DNA from: Chromera velia
Taxonomy: Eukaryota > Sar > Chromeraceae
Assembly (NCBI GenBank): GCA_018398765.1
Contig: JAHBMJ010001842.1
Coordinates: 1-25,417 of the forward strand
Length of the DNA stretch: 25,417 nt
Reading direction: 5' to 3'
The notes under the pieces were generated by a model that did no database searches, had not been told where the DNA came from, and was given only the letters and a program-made list of their open reading frames with translations. This document shows, one piece after another, positions 9,662-18,577 of this stretch. The stretch's first letter is position 1, and each line of letters begins with the position of its first letter. The position numbers were made by a program, and so were the translations under genes.

Positions 9662-9985
9662 AAAGTGGATAGATGTGCTTGGTCATCGGTGAGTCGCGCA
9701 TGTGTGAGTGCTCCTGTTTACGTACCTGTTTTTCTCCTCCCTACGCCTTTTCTTCTGATTTTACTCCCCCCCTTACGCCTTTCCTTCTCTGCTCTCGCTC
9801 GTTATGCCCTAACAGTAACCAAGAGCTCTCTTTTTGGCTTCTTGCGTCTGCTCTCATTTAACCCGCAAGGAGGGTATGGTGCATTGTCTGTCGGGTGGGG
9901 TGATGACAAACTGTGTGTCCATGATTCGTGTATTCGTTGTAATGATGACTTCTTACACAAGCTTTCTTCATGCAAGAAACGATGA
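9662..9985 (+). CDS. Possible 3' exons of the OTU-like gene
   Basis: A 27-base micro-exon (9662-9688: KVDRCAWSS) lies between a TTCTGCTTCAG acceptor and a GTGAGTCG donor, in phase with the preceding exon. After it, a frame reading FNPQGGYGALSVGWGDDK and then HDSCIRCNDDFLHKL ends at TGA 9983-9985, but the obvious acceptor (CCCTAACAG, 9815) leads into a different frame. So the final exon is not certain. The alternative frame stays open to TAA 10188-10190. Confidence 0.3.
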   Translation, partial: KVDRCAWSSVSRACVSAPVYVPVFLLPTPFLLILLPPLRLSFSALARYALTVTKSSLFGFLRLLSFNPQGGYGALSVGWGDDKLCVHDSCIRCNDDFLHKLSSCKKR

Positions 9986-10479
9986 GAAACGGTCGGATGA
10001 AAGGGAGTCCTTACACCAGATGGCTGTATTGAAATCAACTCGGATTGATCATATAATGATTGTAACGTACGCTCCTCTCTCCGGCGTGTCTGCATCCGAT
10101 CTATTCGTCCGTAATGTTATCCGATCGCATTTGTTTTCGCTCCCAACCCGCCTGTTCGATGTCTGCCACGCGGTGCTGATAAGTGAATAACTTTTTGCTC
10201 ATTCTCGCGAAAACCAACCAACTATGCATGCGCCGCCCGGGAGCCTAGCGCTTTAAGTAGGGTTAGGCATTCTCTAACTCATTAACTTAGTGACCAACTA
10301 ACTATGTAAGTTTAGATTTAATTTACTAAGATAATTTGAATTCAGTTATTCTACTAAGCATTCATGTTGACATGATATTGTACTTAAACATTTATTTATG
10401 TGTAATCGAAATTATAAAAAAAAAATGTAGATACAATATTATGCATTATTATAATTGAATGCTAAAAGAACTCAAAAAT
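9986..10479. other. 3' flank of the OTU-like gene, no gene seen
   Basis: The sequence becomes AT-rich after about 10260, with no coding pattern, and runs into the right inverted repeat of the element. Confidence 0.5.
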
Positions 10480-10668
10480 TGAAATCTCCTGATACTGATA
10501 GGTTCAGCTTCAATTTTTTCTTTAATGTTAATTTTATCTTAAAAGAATCACGTTTTAAAGAATGTTTATTTAATTTAAAGGTATATAAACAACGTTGAAA
10601 CACTATAGAATATCCGATATTTCAAAGTCCAAAATGATGTTAAAGTCCGGTAGGTCTCATTATGTCAT
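10480..10668 (-). repeat. Right terminal inverted repeat of the OTU element
   Basis: Reverse-complement partner of 5722-5910, with the same terminal motif. Confidence 0.85.
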
Positions 10669-10672
10669 AACC
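10669..10672. repeat. Target-site duplication AACC, right copy
   Basis: Matches 5718-5721 and directly follows the right inverted repeat. Confidence 0.82.
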
Positions 10673-10758
10673 CTTGCCAGGCCTGCATCTGCAGTCCTGG
10701 AGTAGGTTTCGAGAAGCTCTGAATCTTGAGGGTCCTGAAACTCCCGGGCAATGAGCCT
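10673..10758 (-). pseudogene. Copia Pol: reverse transcriptase segment between two insertions
   Basis: Reads LIAREFQDPQDSELLETYS followed by RTADAGLARV. This is the expected continuation of copia RT (ARLV-GF-D ... tysPTa) and joins KLR(L) on the far side of the hAT. At its left end the inverted-repeat element interrupts; the reading continues at 5721 with VAFVWALSRGW. Both joins are in frame once one copy of each target duplication is removed. Confidence 0.88.
10751..10758. repeat. hAT target-site duplication ATGAGCCT, left copy
   Basis: Identical to 12041-12048. Confidence 0.92.
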
Positions 10759-12040
10759 CAGGGTTGCTTTTCTGCTCGGTAACAGGTCTAGTCTAGCGGC
10801 AATTGCCGGTAACCGGTACTAATGGCCTCAGTCTGCCTTCCTTTTACCGACAAAAAAAATGATAAAAATTAGGGCCCCCCAAAAAAAATTTCGCCTGCGG
10901 CGCCAACCTTCAAAAACATGTTTTTAAGTGTTTATTGGCATTTGAAAAGCCTATTCACACACACAAAAAAATAAAAAAAATATTTAAAAAAATATAAATT
11001 TTTAATTGCTTCAGCCCTATAAGTGGTAAAAAGTTCTAACAGCTCTATGACAGCGTCTGTCCAACAACTACTCTCTTTTTTGACTTTGCTTCATCTCTCA
11101 CTGTTCTGCTTCTCTGTATATCAGGCTTTGACCATCGTTAGAGAGCGATCAAAGTAAGAGACGGAAAAAGTCTACTTCTTTCTGAAAAACGAGGAGGTGG
11201 TAAGCTTGCGGCTCTGTACTTACGCAGCCCCTGCCCAGTTTGCTGAGGGGGGAGGAGCAAGAAGAACATTGCCTCTTCGAGCTCCTCCCGTGGTGCAGCT
11301 GGGTCTAGGGCTGGGTTGTCTCAGACGGAAAGAGGAAGGGGCGGATGCGGCTGCTGCACCGCGGCTGTAAAAAGAAGCCGGAGCGACCGGCGCCTGAGGG
11401 GACCGAACACCAGCAGAGGCTGGGGCAGAGGGGGGGAGAACACGAATCACGGCTTTTTTTGGAGAGCCTTCTTCTTCTACGCTGCGTCTCCCTCTTTTCT
11501 TCCCTCTTCTCTCTGAAGGCGGCGGGTCTCTGGGCCTTTCTTCCCCCGCCTCCTCTTCTTGTACCTGTACCTCTTCCTCTACTCTGCCCCCCCCGTTTGC
11601 CTCGACATCGTCTCTTACCTCTTCTTCCTCATCCCCTCCCCTCTCCTCCTCTTCTTCCTCGCTCTCTTCCTGAGACTCCTCTCCGTTGTTGGAATCGCGC
11701 AGGTGCATCTGTCTGGGCCAGCTGTGGTCATTGCGGCCAGCGGTTTTCTGTCTGTGGGCGCCCAGTGCAAGACAGGACCCATCGCTTCAACCTGTATCAT
11801 GTTCAAGCACACTGGCCGCATAGCTGTCCCTACAAATGATGCATTGACTTTTTGAATTGACCTTAAGTCTGGCCTTAAGTGATTGATTGATTGACCTATA
11901 ACCTAGGACTTAAGTTATTGAAAAGTGTTAGTGACTGTTAGAATTCTACCAAGTCTTTGCCAACTGCCAGCAAACTCTGCCGGTAATTACCGGTTACCGG
12001 TAATGAAGCTTGTCTACCGCCAAAAAAATCGGCAACCCTG
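10759..12040 (-). mobile_element. Non-autonomous hAT-type DNA transposon
   Basis: The ends are CAGGGTTGC and its inverted copy GCAACCCTG, flanked by an exact 8-bp duplication ATGAGCCT (10751-10758 and 12041-12048). CAG-type ends plus an 8-bp duplication are the hallmark of hAT elements. Subterminal ACCGGTAA/TTACCGGT motifs lie inside both ends (10801-10819 and about 11980-12004). Removing the element plus one duplication restores the copia RT frame. At 1.28 kb it is too short for a full transposase and contains only a first-exon remnant (11224-11869). Confidence 0.92.
11224..11869 (-). pseudogene. hAT transposase first-exon remnant: BED-finger-like motif plus acidic region
   Basis: The minus strand reads KARLKVNSKSQCIICRDSY, giving a C-x2-C pair. 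About 45 codons on comes MHLRDSNNGEESQEE with the His, as in BED zinc fingers that bind hAT ends. A TGA in frame shortly after the Cys pair, and a likely frameshift, break the finger. The following Glu/Asp-rich and Pro/Ser-rich stretch is open for about 160 codons. It ends at a consensus 5' splice site (GC|GTAAGTAC at 11224/11223), with no second exon in the element. That fits an internally deleted derivative of an intron-containing transposase gene. Confidence 0.5.
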
Positions 12041-12048
12041 ATGAGCCT
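12041..12048. repeat. hAT target-site duplication ATGAGCCT, right copy
   Basis: Identical to 10751-10758. Confidence 0.92.
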
Positions 12049-12735
12049 TAACTTCACAACTCTCTTCCCCTCCTTCAGCTTCCACGTCCGGACCCAACGG
12101 AGGGTGATACCCTTCACCCCCGGCTGGGGAGTCAAGGTCTGCGAAGACAAATCAGAGACAGAACAAACACACCACCGGGCTAGCTCTTTCCAATCTGCCT
12201 CTTTGAAGAGACCTTGCTCTATCTCCTCTTTGGTGGCTAAAATATGTCTTTTTACTTTGTTCTCTCTCTACAAAAGCTTTCTCCTAGGCTTTCTCGCTCT
12301 CTCTGTTTTCAGGACGGCACACGCGACTTCAAAGTATGTGTTCATTACCTTGCTAATCCGCTCCTCTATCAACTTGCGTCGCTTCTCTCTGTTCTCCCTC
12401 ACTGCTGCTTTCCTTTGTTTCTTTGTCATCTGTGACCAACAAACAAACTCAGCTGCTCTCGCTTCTTTGGCAACTTGCTTTACTACCCCATCAATGGGGG
12501 ACGGAAAGTCAACATCAACGGGATCGGAGTTCTCAGCAACAGGCTGAGGGACTGGGGGCTCTGGCTGTGGAGCCTCCTCTGCAAGGCGCTGCAGAATAGA
12601 CTCAGAGAGTCTGCCCTCGGCAGGCAGATCAAAACACTCCACGATGTCTTTCTATGCGATTCGATCAAACTTGGCAAGACGAAAAGAACCATCCTCCCGC
12701 TTCTTCAGTCTCGCAATGCTTGCCCCCCTCAACTA
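12049..12735 (-). pseudogene. Copia Pol: INT-RT linker and N-terminus of reverse transcriptase
   Basis: Continues the integrase frame across TAG 12733-12735, TAG 12652-12654 and TAG 12268-12270. A Pro/Glu-rich linker leads to a basic helix (KKQRKAAVRENREKRRK) and then to the start of copia RT, TPQPGVKGITLRWVRTWK followed by VVKLRLI. This matches the family pattern of P..vk.i..rWV...K.....KARL. The frame is broken at 12040 by the hAT element and resumes at 10758. Confidence 0.85.
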
Positions 12736-14283
12736 CTGTTCCCCCTCCCTAACTATCTGAGCAGAGAAGAGGGCGCCGTTGGACTTTCTCGTGAAAACGC
12801 CCTTCAGTATAGAGGAACGAACACCTCTGGATGAATCTACAGGAGGCAACTCATCCTCTGCATCCACATGGTCTGACAACGCATCATCAGACCCGACCAC
12901 CCCATCTGTGCGGTCATCATCGGCATCCCACCCAACCCAGAAGTCTCTGTCTGACTCTCTGCTGGGAATCTCCTGCTCCTTCCTTCCATTTATTCCCCTT
13001 CAGTCGGTATCGAAGTCTCTTGTTCCTACGCCAACCCACTCTTCTAGAACGATGTGAAATAGATGGACCTACAGTGCTTTCCATCTCCCTCCCCGGCAGA
13101 AAAGAACCGAAACGACCCTTAGCCCTATTACCCTCCCAAAAAGAACATGCTCACTCTTTTCAAAGGGCAAGGAACGACGGAAAGGAGGGTCAGTGATATG
13201 CACAACATCACCGCAAGAAATGGAAGGAACGCCAGATGGCTGACTAAACACACACACATTTGGAGAATGGCCAATCGAATTATGTACCACGTCATTCAGT
13301 ATATTGGCAACACCCGGCAAGACAGCCGGCCACATGAAAAATGGAATGCATGCTTGCAATAAAAATTTGTTCAAAAGAGAAATGAAGGTCAAATTGGCTC
13401 TCTCTACAAATGCTTGAACCTCAAGAGTGCTTGGCAAGCCAAATTCATTATCAACCCCCTCATTTTCATACACTCAAAGATACCTTTCCTCTCCCGAAAA
13501 CTCCCCACCGTTGTCTGACCGAACAATCAGAGGCTTTCCGAAGCCAACAACCTCCTAATGGTGGATCCACGAAAGAAGGTGCCTCTCTGCATGGTCTTTT
13601 GACCGAAAGGCCTTCAGAGAGACGCGACGAAACTTCCAATCAACAATCACGGAGACGTACTATCTGAACCCCCCGTAATTCTTCTTCTTCATGTCCTTGA
13701 TATCGTGGTAGATGATCCTGTTAAACTTCTCCGAGGGACGCCTGTCCCCCGAAGACGATTCTTCGTCATTTCCCTCGCTCTCATCGTCACCCCCCACTCC
13801 GGAGGGCGCCTCCTCTGCCCTAGCCCTCTTTTTCTTTCCACGCTTCTTAGCGTTCTACCCCCGATACTTCAAATGTTGACGGCGGAAGTTGACTTCCCGA
13901 CACGTCTTACACTCCCTCCGCACATCCTTGCACTCTAAGACTTGCAAGCTGTACGAGAGACCGACCCCCTTCTCTCTTAACATTAAAAAGAGTCGCTCCC
14001 CCGTTGCGTACGCAAGACGAGAATGTAGCACATATAGGAGATGCTTTTTATTTTCTGCAGAAAAAGACGTCTCATCTTTCCTTTCCCTTGCACATGCAGA
14101 GAAAAAATAAAAATGAAGAGACTTGGCTGGCTAGACTGCCATGTCTGCACTCCTCCTCAAGTATGCCGACGCCACCCCCCATCGGTCTTTCACCTCAGTC
14201 TCAAAAAAGGGAATAAAGGGAACGGAACCAGACTGATCAACAGGCGCAACAAAACGATTGCCATTGATGTCAGTAAGTCTCAG
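12736..14283 (-). pseudogene. Copia Pol: GAG-pre-integrase zinc region and integrase
   Basis: One frame runs from the protease to the reverse transcriptase. It shows a GAG-pre-integrase zinc motif (LHSRLAYA, then CKTC; the usual second His is Tyr). A Lys/Glu-rich insert follows, then the integrase core: Asp in YHDIKD, Asp in VRSDNGGEF, and Glu in STLEVQAFVERANLT. The last fits the family pattern T-P-E-x-N-G-x-x-E-R-x-N-x-T. Integrase joins element cDNA to host DNA. In-frame TAG codons at 14131, 13855, 13660, 13555 and 13069 are crossed without loss of similarity. TGA appears twice, at 13474-13476 and 13000-13002, most simply as decay. Confidence 0.82.
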
Positions 14284-15090
14284 CTAATTCGGCTTCCCAC
14301 TTTCCTCCCCAAGATAAAGCTCTTTCTTTGCATATGCGAAAAGAGCACGACCAACGGACGAGTGAATGATGGCTTTTTCAAACACCAGACGCACCCTCCC
14401 CGTTTTGTCTTTAATGGGGAGGTGACACGTCTTTACCTTATCACTCTGGAGGCCTACAACATTAGAGGTGAGACGGAACTGCACTGTTCTACTCTCTTCC
14501 GACACAACAAACTTCTCATAGCAAGGAGGCAAAAGAGATAAAGAACAACCACTAATATCACTCAACTCTAACCGACAGTTATCTTCCTCTTCTCCAACGA
14601 AAGCGACAAGAAAAACCTCAACAGGATTTATAGGTCTATTCTCCACCACTTCATCAAACTCATCATCAGCAAACTTCTCAGCGTTACGGAGGGTGCCTCG
14701 AATGAACCCCCCCCGCCCTGCAGCTCTTCTGGAATTTGCTTTGTATTCCGAGGAGGAGCTACTTTGCCCCCCGGAGGCAGGAATACTTACAAACCTGAAC
14801 TGGCAGAGAAGGAGGACATCTCATCCCATTCATCCCCCTTTCTCATGTCAAAAGTGGTACCACAGACTCGTGGAATCGCTGCCCCGGCGGCCTCTCTCCC
14901 CCGCTATCTCTTTTTCGAGCAGCAGCTCACAAAGTTTCCCCAGCCTCCGTCGATGGACGTCACCCCGGACCAGCGCTCCAGCCTGCTTACCCCTTTGATC
15001 CGCCCGCTCCTCCTCATTCCTTTGTCCCCTTTTCTGCTTCGCGGGCATCCAGACGTTGGAGCTAGCGTTGGGGCCAAGAAAAGCTAGCGC
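14284..15090 (-). pseudogene. Copia Pol: linker and protease-like region
   Basis: A segment reading LSDISGCSLSLLP (near 14557) sits just upstream of the integrase, where copia aspartic proteases lie. It resembles D-S-G-[AC]-S, but the Asp is displaced by one residue or replaced by Ile, so activity is doubtful. After it come the LPIKDKTGRVRL and ALFAYAKKELYL stretches, compatible with the rest of a pepsin-like half-domain. Upstream of a run of eight C (14705-14712, plus strand) the likely frame is the next one, which suggests a 1-base slip in that run. TAG 14284-14286 is read through into the next segment in the same frame. Confidence 0.55.
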
Positions 15091-16379
15091 AGGTGCCAGG
15101 ATAGGGGCCAGGTCGTCTCGAGCACAGAGAAAAGACTCAAACACAGACAGGCATGCAGTGAAAGGGAGACAAACAGGAAGCGGGGGGAGCCAACCCCCTC
15201 TCTCCTCCCGTTGGCTCTTCCCAGGTTGCCATACTCACTCTTCTCTCTTTCTAAATCACGCCTCCTTGATGCCCTTGACTGTTTTTGATTGGCAGGCATG
15301 GGTGTAAAGCGACGCGACTGACACAGACCAAATGAAAACAAACTACAACGACTGACCCAGAGAGACAGCTGTCGCATAGGTCCTCAAGCGCCGTTCCTGA
15401 TCAAGCGCCCTCAAAATCAACGGAACCTGCATTTCATCGTATCTCTGAGAGGCAACAAAGCCAAAAACGACGGTTCAAAGCAAACATCTGCTCAACAGTG
15501 CATCATACGCTGACCGACACAGAGAGACGGAAATGAACACTCACCAGAAAAAAGGCGAAAGCAATCCTAGCTCCTCAGCAAAGGCAAAAAAAAATCCCAG
15601 ATCCTGCATGCAGTTACAGAGCAAGAAAAGAATAAAGTTCCAGGCAAGGGTCAGAGGTGCATCATGCTCCGACATGATGGAACGGCTTGTAAGCTTTGAG
15701 GAAGACAAATGGATGAACCCACTAAAGAGCACGCGAAGGCCCCTCTGGCTCCCTCAAACAGCCCAGTGGGAGTCCCAAATCCTGCCTGCAGATACATACC
15801 AAGAAGATAAGGAAGTATGGGAGTTTGGGCAAAGATGGGCGAGCGCCTGATATGATGTAACGAGGGTCACGGCCAGCTCACGTCTGAGAGGAGACGGAAC
15901 CTCAAACTTACCAGAAGGAAGACAAAGACAGCCCCAGTTCCCCTAACGAGGCAAGCAAGAGCTCAAAAGCTTATATTGGGGCACGTAGCAGAACAAGACG
16001 TCGACCTAAGATTGGGAGCAAGACGACCCTCTCCAATTTTACCTACCTCACCTACTTGATAGAACGAGATGGGGAAATAAACCCATACCCAAAAGAAAAG
16101 AGACGGCTGAGGTTCCACCTAAAGTCTGCTGCCGCACGCGTATGTCAAAATCGGATTCCGATCCAATTTTAAATCCCCTTGAAAGCTTTACGAGCCGCAG
16201 CATACGCAGCCGCCGCGGACTATTAATTATTTGGGGGGGCGTGCGGATGCAGGCTTGCACTCGGTCATACACCGTTATACGTATAGGCGCAATACATTTT
16301 TTCTATAGCACTCGCTAACTATGATTCATGAACGCAAAAATGCACTTGCAAAATATTGAAAACTCTTTGTTTCTACTTT
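15091..16379 (-). other. Unresolved stretch between Gag and protease
   Basis: About 1.3 kb inside the copia that I cannot assign. The minus strand has several strong 5' splice-site matches (GTGAGTG at 15544, GTAAGTTT near 15912, GTATGTAT near 15800). There is also a good 3' site (CCTCTCAG ending at 15445), giving a candidate 100-base intron at 15445-15544. The exon-like stretch after it encodes RYDEMQVPLILRALDQE. A minus-strand frame is open from about 15377 to 14713 if TAR is sense. It could be a captured gene fragment, another insertion or a Gag-Pol spacer. No inverted ends or target duplication were found. Confidence 0.3.
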
Positions 16380-16655
16380 TTAACCACTGTTTACTGCCCA
16401 AACATGCCTGCGGGATAGGGTTGTTTTGGAGACCGTTTTGGTGTTGGAGACCGTTTTGAAATTTTTTCCCTTAAAATGCCCCTTCTTCCCACACCCAGGC
16501 GTGTCTCTCATGCCGCAGGTGGCGTTCTTAGTAGGGCACTTCTCTCCCCTGTGCACAAACCCACAGCTGGAGCAGCGGAAACCGGAGGGACTGGATGGGG
16601 AGCTGCTGGACGAAGCAGCATTGGCATCATGGGAGGGAGTCACTTCCCTCTTGCA
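16380..16655 (-). pseudogene. Copia Gag C-terminal part with CCHC zinc knuckle
   Basis: Contains CSSCGFVHRGEKC, a perfect C-x2-C-x3-H-x4-C retroviral-type zinc knuckle, after a Ser-rich linker. A second knuckle-like stretch (GCGKKGHFKGKNF) lacks its last Cys. Such knuckles bind genomic RNA for packaging. It continues the Gag interrupted at 17303. The frame passes a TAA at 16380-16382 and reaches TGA about 16 codons later, at which point similarity to copia proteins is lost. Confidence 0.72.
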
Positions 16656-17303
16656 CGGTTGCCCCAGTTTTACTAATATTCTCCTGGTGAAATGCCCGGA
16701 TTGTCCACGGTATGTCTGGGCATGTGCCATGGGAGTCGGGGGACTGACCAGGTATAGTACCTGAGATAGGTCCGGGCACTTAGAAAAAAATCCTAGGGAG
16801 TGTATGGGGGACAGGTCTAGGCAGTTCCTAAAAAATTTTTAAGCATTAAAAACCAAAATAAAAGATTTTCCTGGGGATGATAAACATGCTTATAGTTGAT
16901 TTAAAACTGATAAAATGTAATAATGTGACAAAATGTGACATAAAGGCATGAAACTTTTATACTTTAAGGTCTTTATCCACTCTTTCTCTACCTTTTCCTT
17001 AATCTATTTCTCTTTCTTCTTCCATATACAGAGCAGAAGTAAACAAAGACTTCTTTTCCTCAGAGTAGTTGTAGTAACAGTCACTATGCCTGGTAAATCT
17101 TTAGCTATTGCCTGGTTTATCCCTAGAAATATGCCTAGAAACTCTTAGGAAAAATCCTAGGCATTTATTAAAAAAAAAAAATCCCTGGGACCTCTCAGCC
17201 ACAAGCCCAATTTGTCGTACGTATATTTGGGCATATACGTCAGAAATCGGGAGATATTTTGGGCATTCATCCTAGGAGAATGTCAGTAAAACCGGGGCAA
17301 CTG
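16656..17303. mobile_element. 648-bp inverted-repeat element inserted in copia gag
   Basis: The ends are imperfect inverted repeats of about 32 bp (CAGTTGCCCCGGTTTTAC at the right end, CGGTTGCCCCAGTTTTAC at the left), extending through ATTCTCCTRG and a shared AATGCCC. The inside is AT-rich with no coding frame. Flanking dinucleotides are CA (16654-16655) and TA (17304-17305) on the plus strand. A TA-type duplication with one mutated copy would leave the zinc-knuckle frame open, but this is tentative. It looks like a MITE-type element; the superfamily is unknown. Confidence 0.68.
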
Positions 17304-18079
17304 TATGCCCTTCTTCCCCTTTCTTTTCTTTTCCTTCTTCGCACGTCCCTCTGCCGCTCTAGAAAACTCCTGGTGCTTGGGAGGTGGGGTCGTCTTAGGC
17401 TTGGACGACTCCTCCACCTGTCTGCCAACCCTCTTCCAGGACTCTTATGGAGAATCTTGGCACCCTCGACAAGACAGGGACGGATCTCGGCATACGTCAA
17501 AGCATCGGACTCCTTCTTCAATTCACTGGCTGCCTTCCTCACTCCATCTAGCTACTCCTTATCCCAGCACATCTTCTCAAGAGTGCGCTTTTGAGTGGAA
17601 GGATCAAGCTTGTAGCCTTTCACCTTTGCTTTGGCAAGGAGCTTGTCCTCCTTCACCAGGGCCTGGAAAAGGTCGTTTCCCCTCTCCCTCTTTATTGTAA
17701 TGTACCTCTCCTCAAACTGTCTATGTTCCGATTCTTTGGGATCAAGAATTGTGGCGGTAACAGCGGCGAGAAGATCCTCCCCAAACTTCTGCTCCTGCTC
17801 TTCGATGGTGAGCGTGCTGTCTTTGAGGTCGTCGAACTTCTTGAAAGCACGCAACAACGCCAGGGTCCAGAGCTCTTTCCTCTCACCATCATCCGGAATG
17901 AACTTGGCCTTGAGCTGGAACTTGGCAAACTTCAGGAACTCTCTTCTTCAAAGGTTGAAACCTTCCATGGAGTTCAGTAACTTCAGTTTGTTCATCTAGT
18001 TGAAGTAATGGGGCTTGGAAGGAGAAGGGGAAGCACTCAGTCTGGCAGCTGCAGGAACCTGGAAGTTGTCTCCTGGCAT
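17304..18079 (-). pseudogene. Copia Gag, N-terminal and central part
   Basis: Begins at ATG 18079-18077 (MPGDNFQVPAAARL), about 40 bases after the putative PBS. TAG 17996-17998 and TAG 17552-17554 lie in a frame that otherwise stays open from the start to the insertion at 17303; both behave as sense codons. Sequence around NKLKLLNSMEGFNL followed by REFLKFAKFQLKAKF fits the start of copia capsid domains. One TGA (17948-17950) sits where this family usually has Trp, so it is probably a true TGG-to-TGA decay. Near 17470 a second frame also gives a Lys-rich basic tail, so a frameshift there is possible. The rest of Gag is cut off by the inserted element and resumes at 16655. Confidence 0.7.
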
Positions 18080-18119
18080 TTCAAAACGTCTGGAACAAAA
18101 AAAGAACGAAATGTTTGAG

Positions 18120-18137
18120 CCCACGTGGAGAACACCA
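18120..18137 (-). promoter_or_regulatory. Putative primer-binding site next to the 5' LTR
   Basis: Three bases inside the 5' LTR the minus strand reads TGGTGTTCTCCACGTGGG. It starts with TGG, the complement of a tRNA 3' CCA end, at the position expected for a PBS. It is not the common initiator-Met PBS; the matching tRNA is not known to me. Confidence 0.5.
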
Positions 18138-18140
18138 AAT

Positions 18141-18572
18141 TATGATGGTGTGAATGTTCTTTAGACGTCTAGAAGGCTGCCACTACTCAATGTACACGAC
18201 ACATAAGGGTCTGTTCAAACTCACCGTATGTATTGCTCCCTTTCCGAAAAGTTCCTTTACTGATCGATCTAGAAGCCTCAATTAATTCAAGCTGGAGATG
18301 AGACACGCACACAAGCTGCCTACAAGAACGTATGTCTAAAACGCGTGGTGTCTGTTTATCTTACGATCTGCACTGTCTGATGCACGACAACAGACTGACA
18401 ACTCTCAATCATACAACCATCAGATCAATCAGTCTGAATCAACTCTGTCTCCTCAGCAAAGCACGTAGCCCCCGCACGCTCGCGCATGCCGTAGCCCCCA
18501 TGAATTCACGCCTCGGTATCTGATCGGGCCAATGTGATGCACATCAGCCCCGCCCCGACTATCACATTCACA
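18141..18572 (-). repeat. Copia 5' LTR
   Basis: Partner of 3956-4393. On the minus strand it is the upstream LTR, so it should carry the element promoter; I could not identify a TATA box or start site with confidence. Confidence 0.92.
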
Positions 18573-18577
18573 CTGAA
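18573..18577. repeat. Target-site duplication of the copia element, right copy (CTGAA)
   Basis: Matches 3951-3955. It fixes the right boundary of the element at 18572. Confidence 0.88.

Larger units (their letters stand above)
5722..10668. mobile_element. Inverted-repeat DNA element carrying two divergent genes, one OTU-like
   Basis: The ends are inverted copies of each other (ATGAYATAATGAGACCTACC inward), with homology for roughly 185 bp. The outside is flanked by AACC on both sides (5718-5721 and 10669-10672). Removing the element and one AACC restores the copia RT frame (...GLARV-AFVWAL...). It carries a short spliced gene on the minus strand (6062-6608) and an OTU-domain gene on the plus strand (from 7300). 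I recognise no transposase. A 4-bp duplication occurs in a few cut-and-paste groups such as Sola and Chapaev, but that alone does not classify it. Confidence 0.88.
3956..18572 (-). mobile_element. Ty1/copia LTR retrotransposon with three nested insertions
   Basis: Two direct LTRs (3956-4393 and 18141-18572) are flanked outside by the same five bases, CTGAA (3951-3955 and 18573-18577). The minus strand reads 5' LTR, primer-binding site, Gag with CCHC knuckle, protease-like region, integrase, reverse transcriptase, RNase H, 3' LTR. Protease-INT-RT-RNase H is the copia order. The total span is 14.6 kb because elements at 5722-10668, 10759-12040 and 16656-17303 inserted later; the unresolved 15.1-16.4 kb stretch may be a fourth insertion. 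LTR divergence (roughly one base in ten by eye) shows the insertion is old. Confidence 0.93.

Noticed and set aside
9162-9692. Cys/Val-rich and His/Thr-rich frames on both strands
   Set aside because: Translations of the GT microsatellite inside an intron.
11345-11839. Plus-strand Pro/Leu-rich frame within the hAT
   Set aside because: Complement of the acidic minus-strand exon, which has the Cys pair, the His motif and a consensus splice donor.
12730-12760. A frameshift in the copia INT-RT linker
   Set aside because: Recounting the run of six C (plus strand, 12723-12728) shows the frame is continuous across TAG 12733-12735, so no shift is needed.
15541-15850. Short frames on both strands in 15.5-15.9 kb as separate genes
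   Set aside because: No consistent start, similarity or composition; kept only as part of the unresolved stretch.
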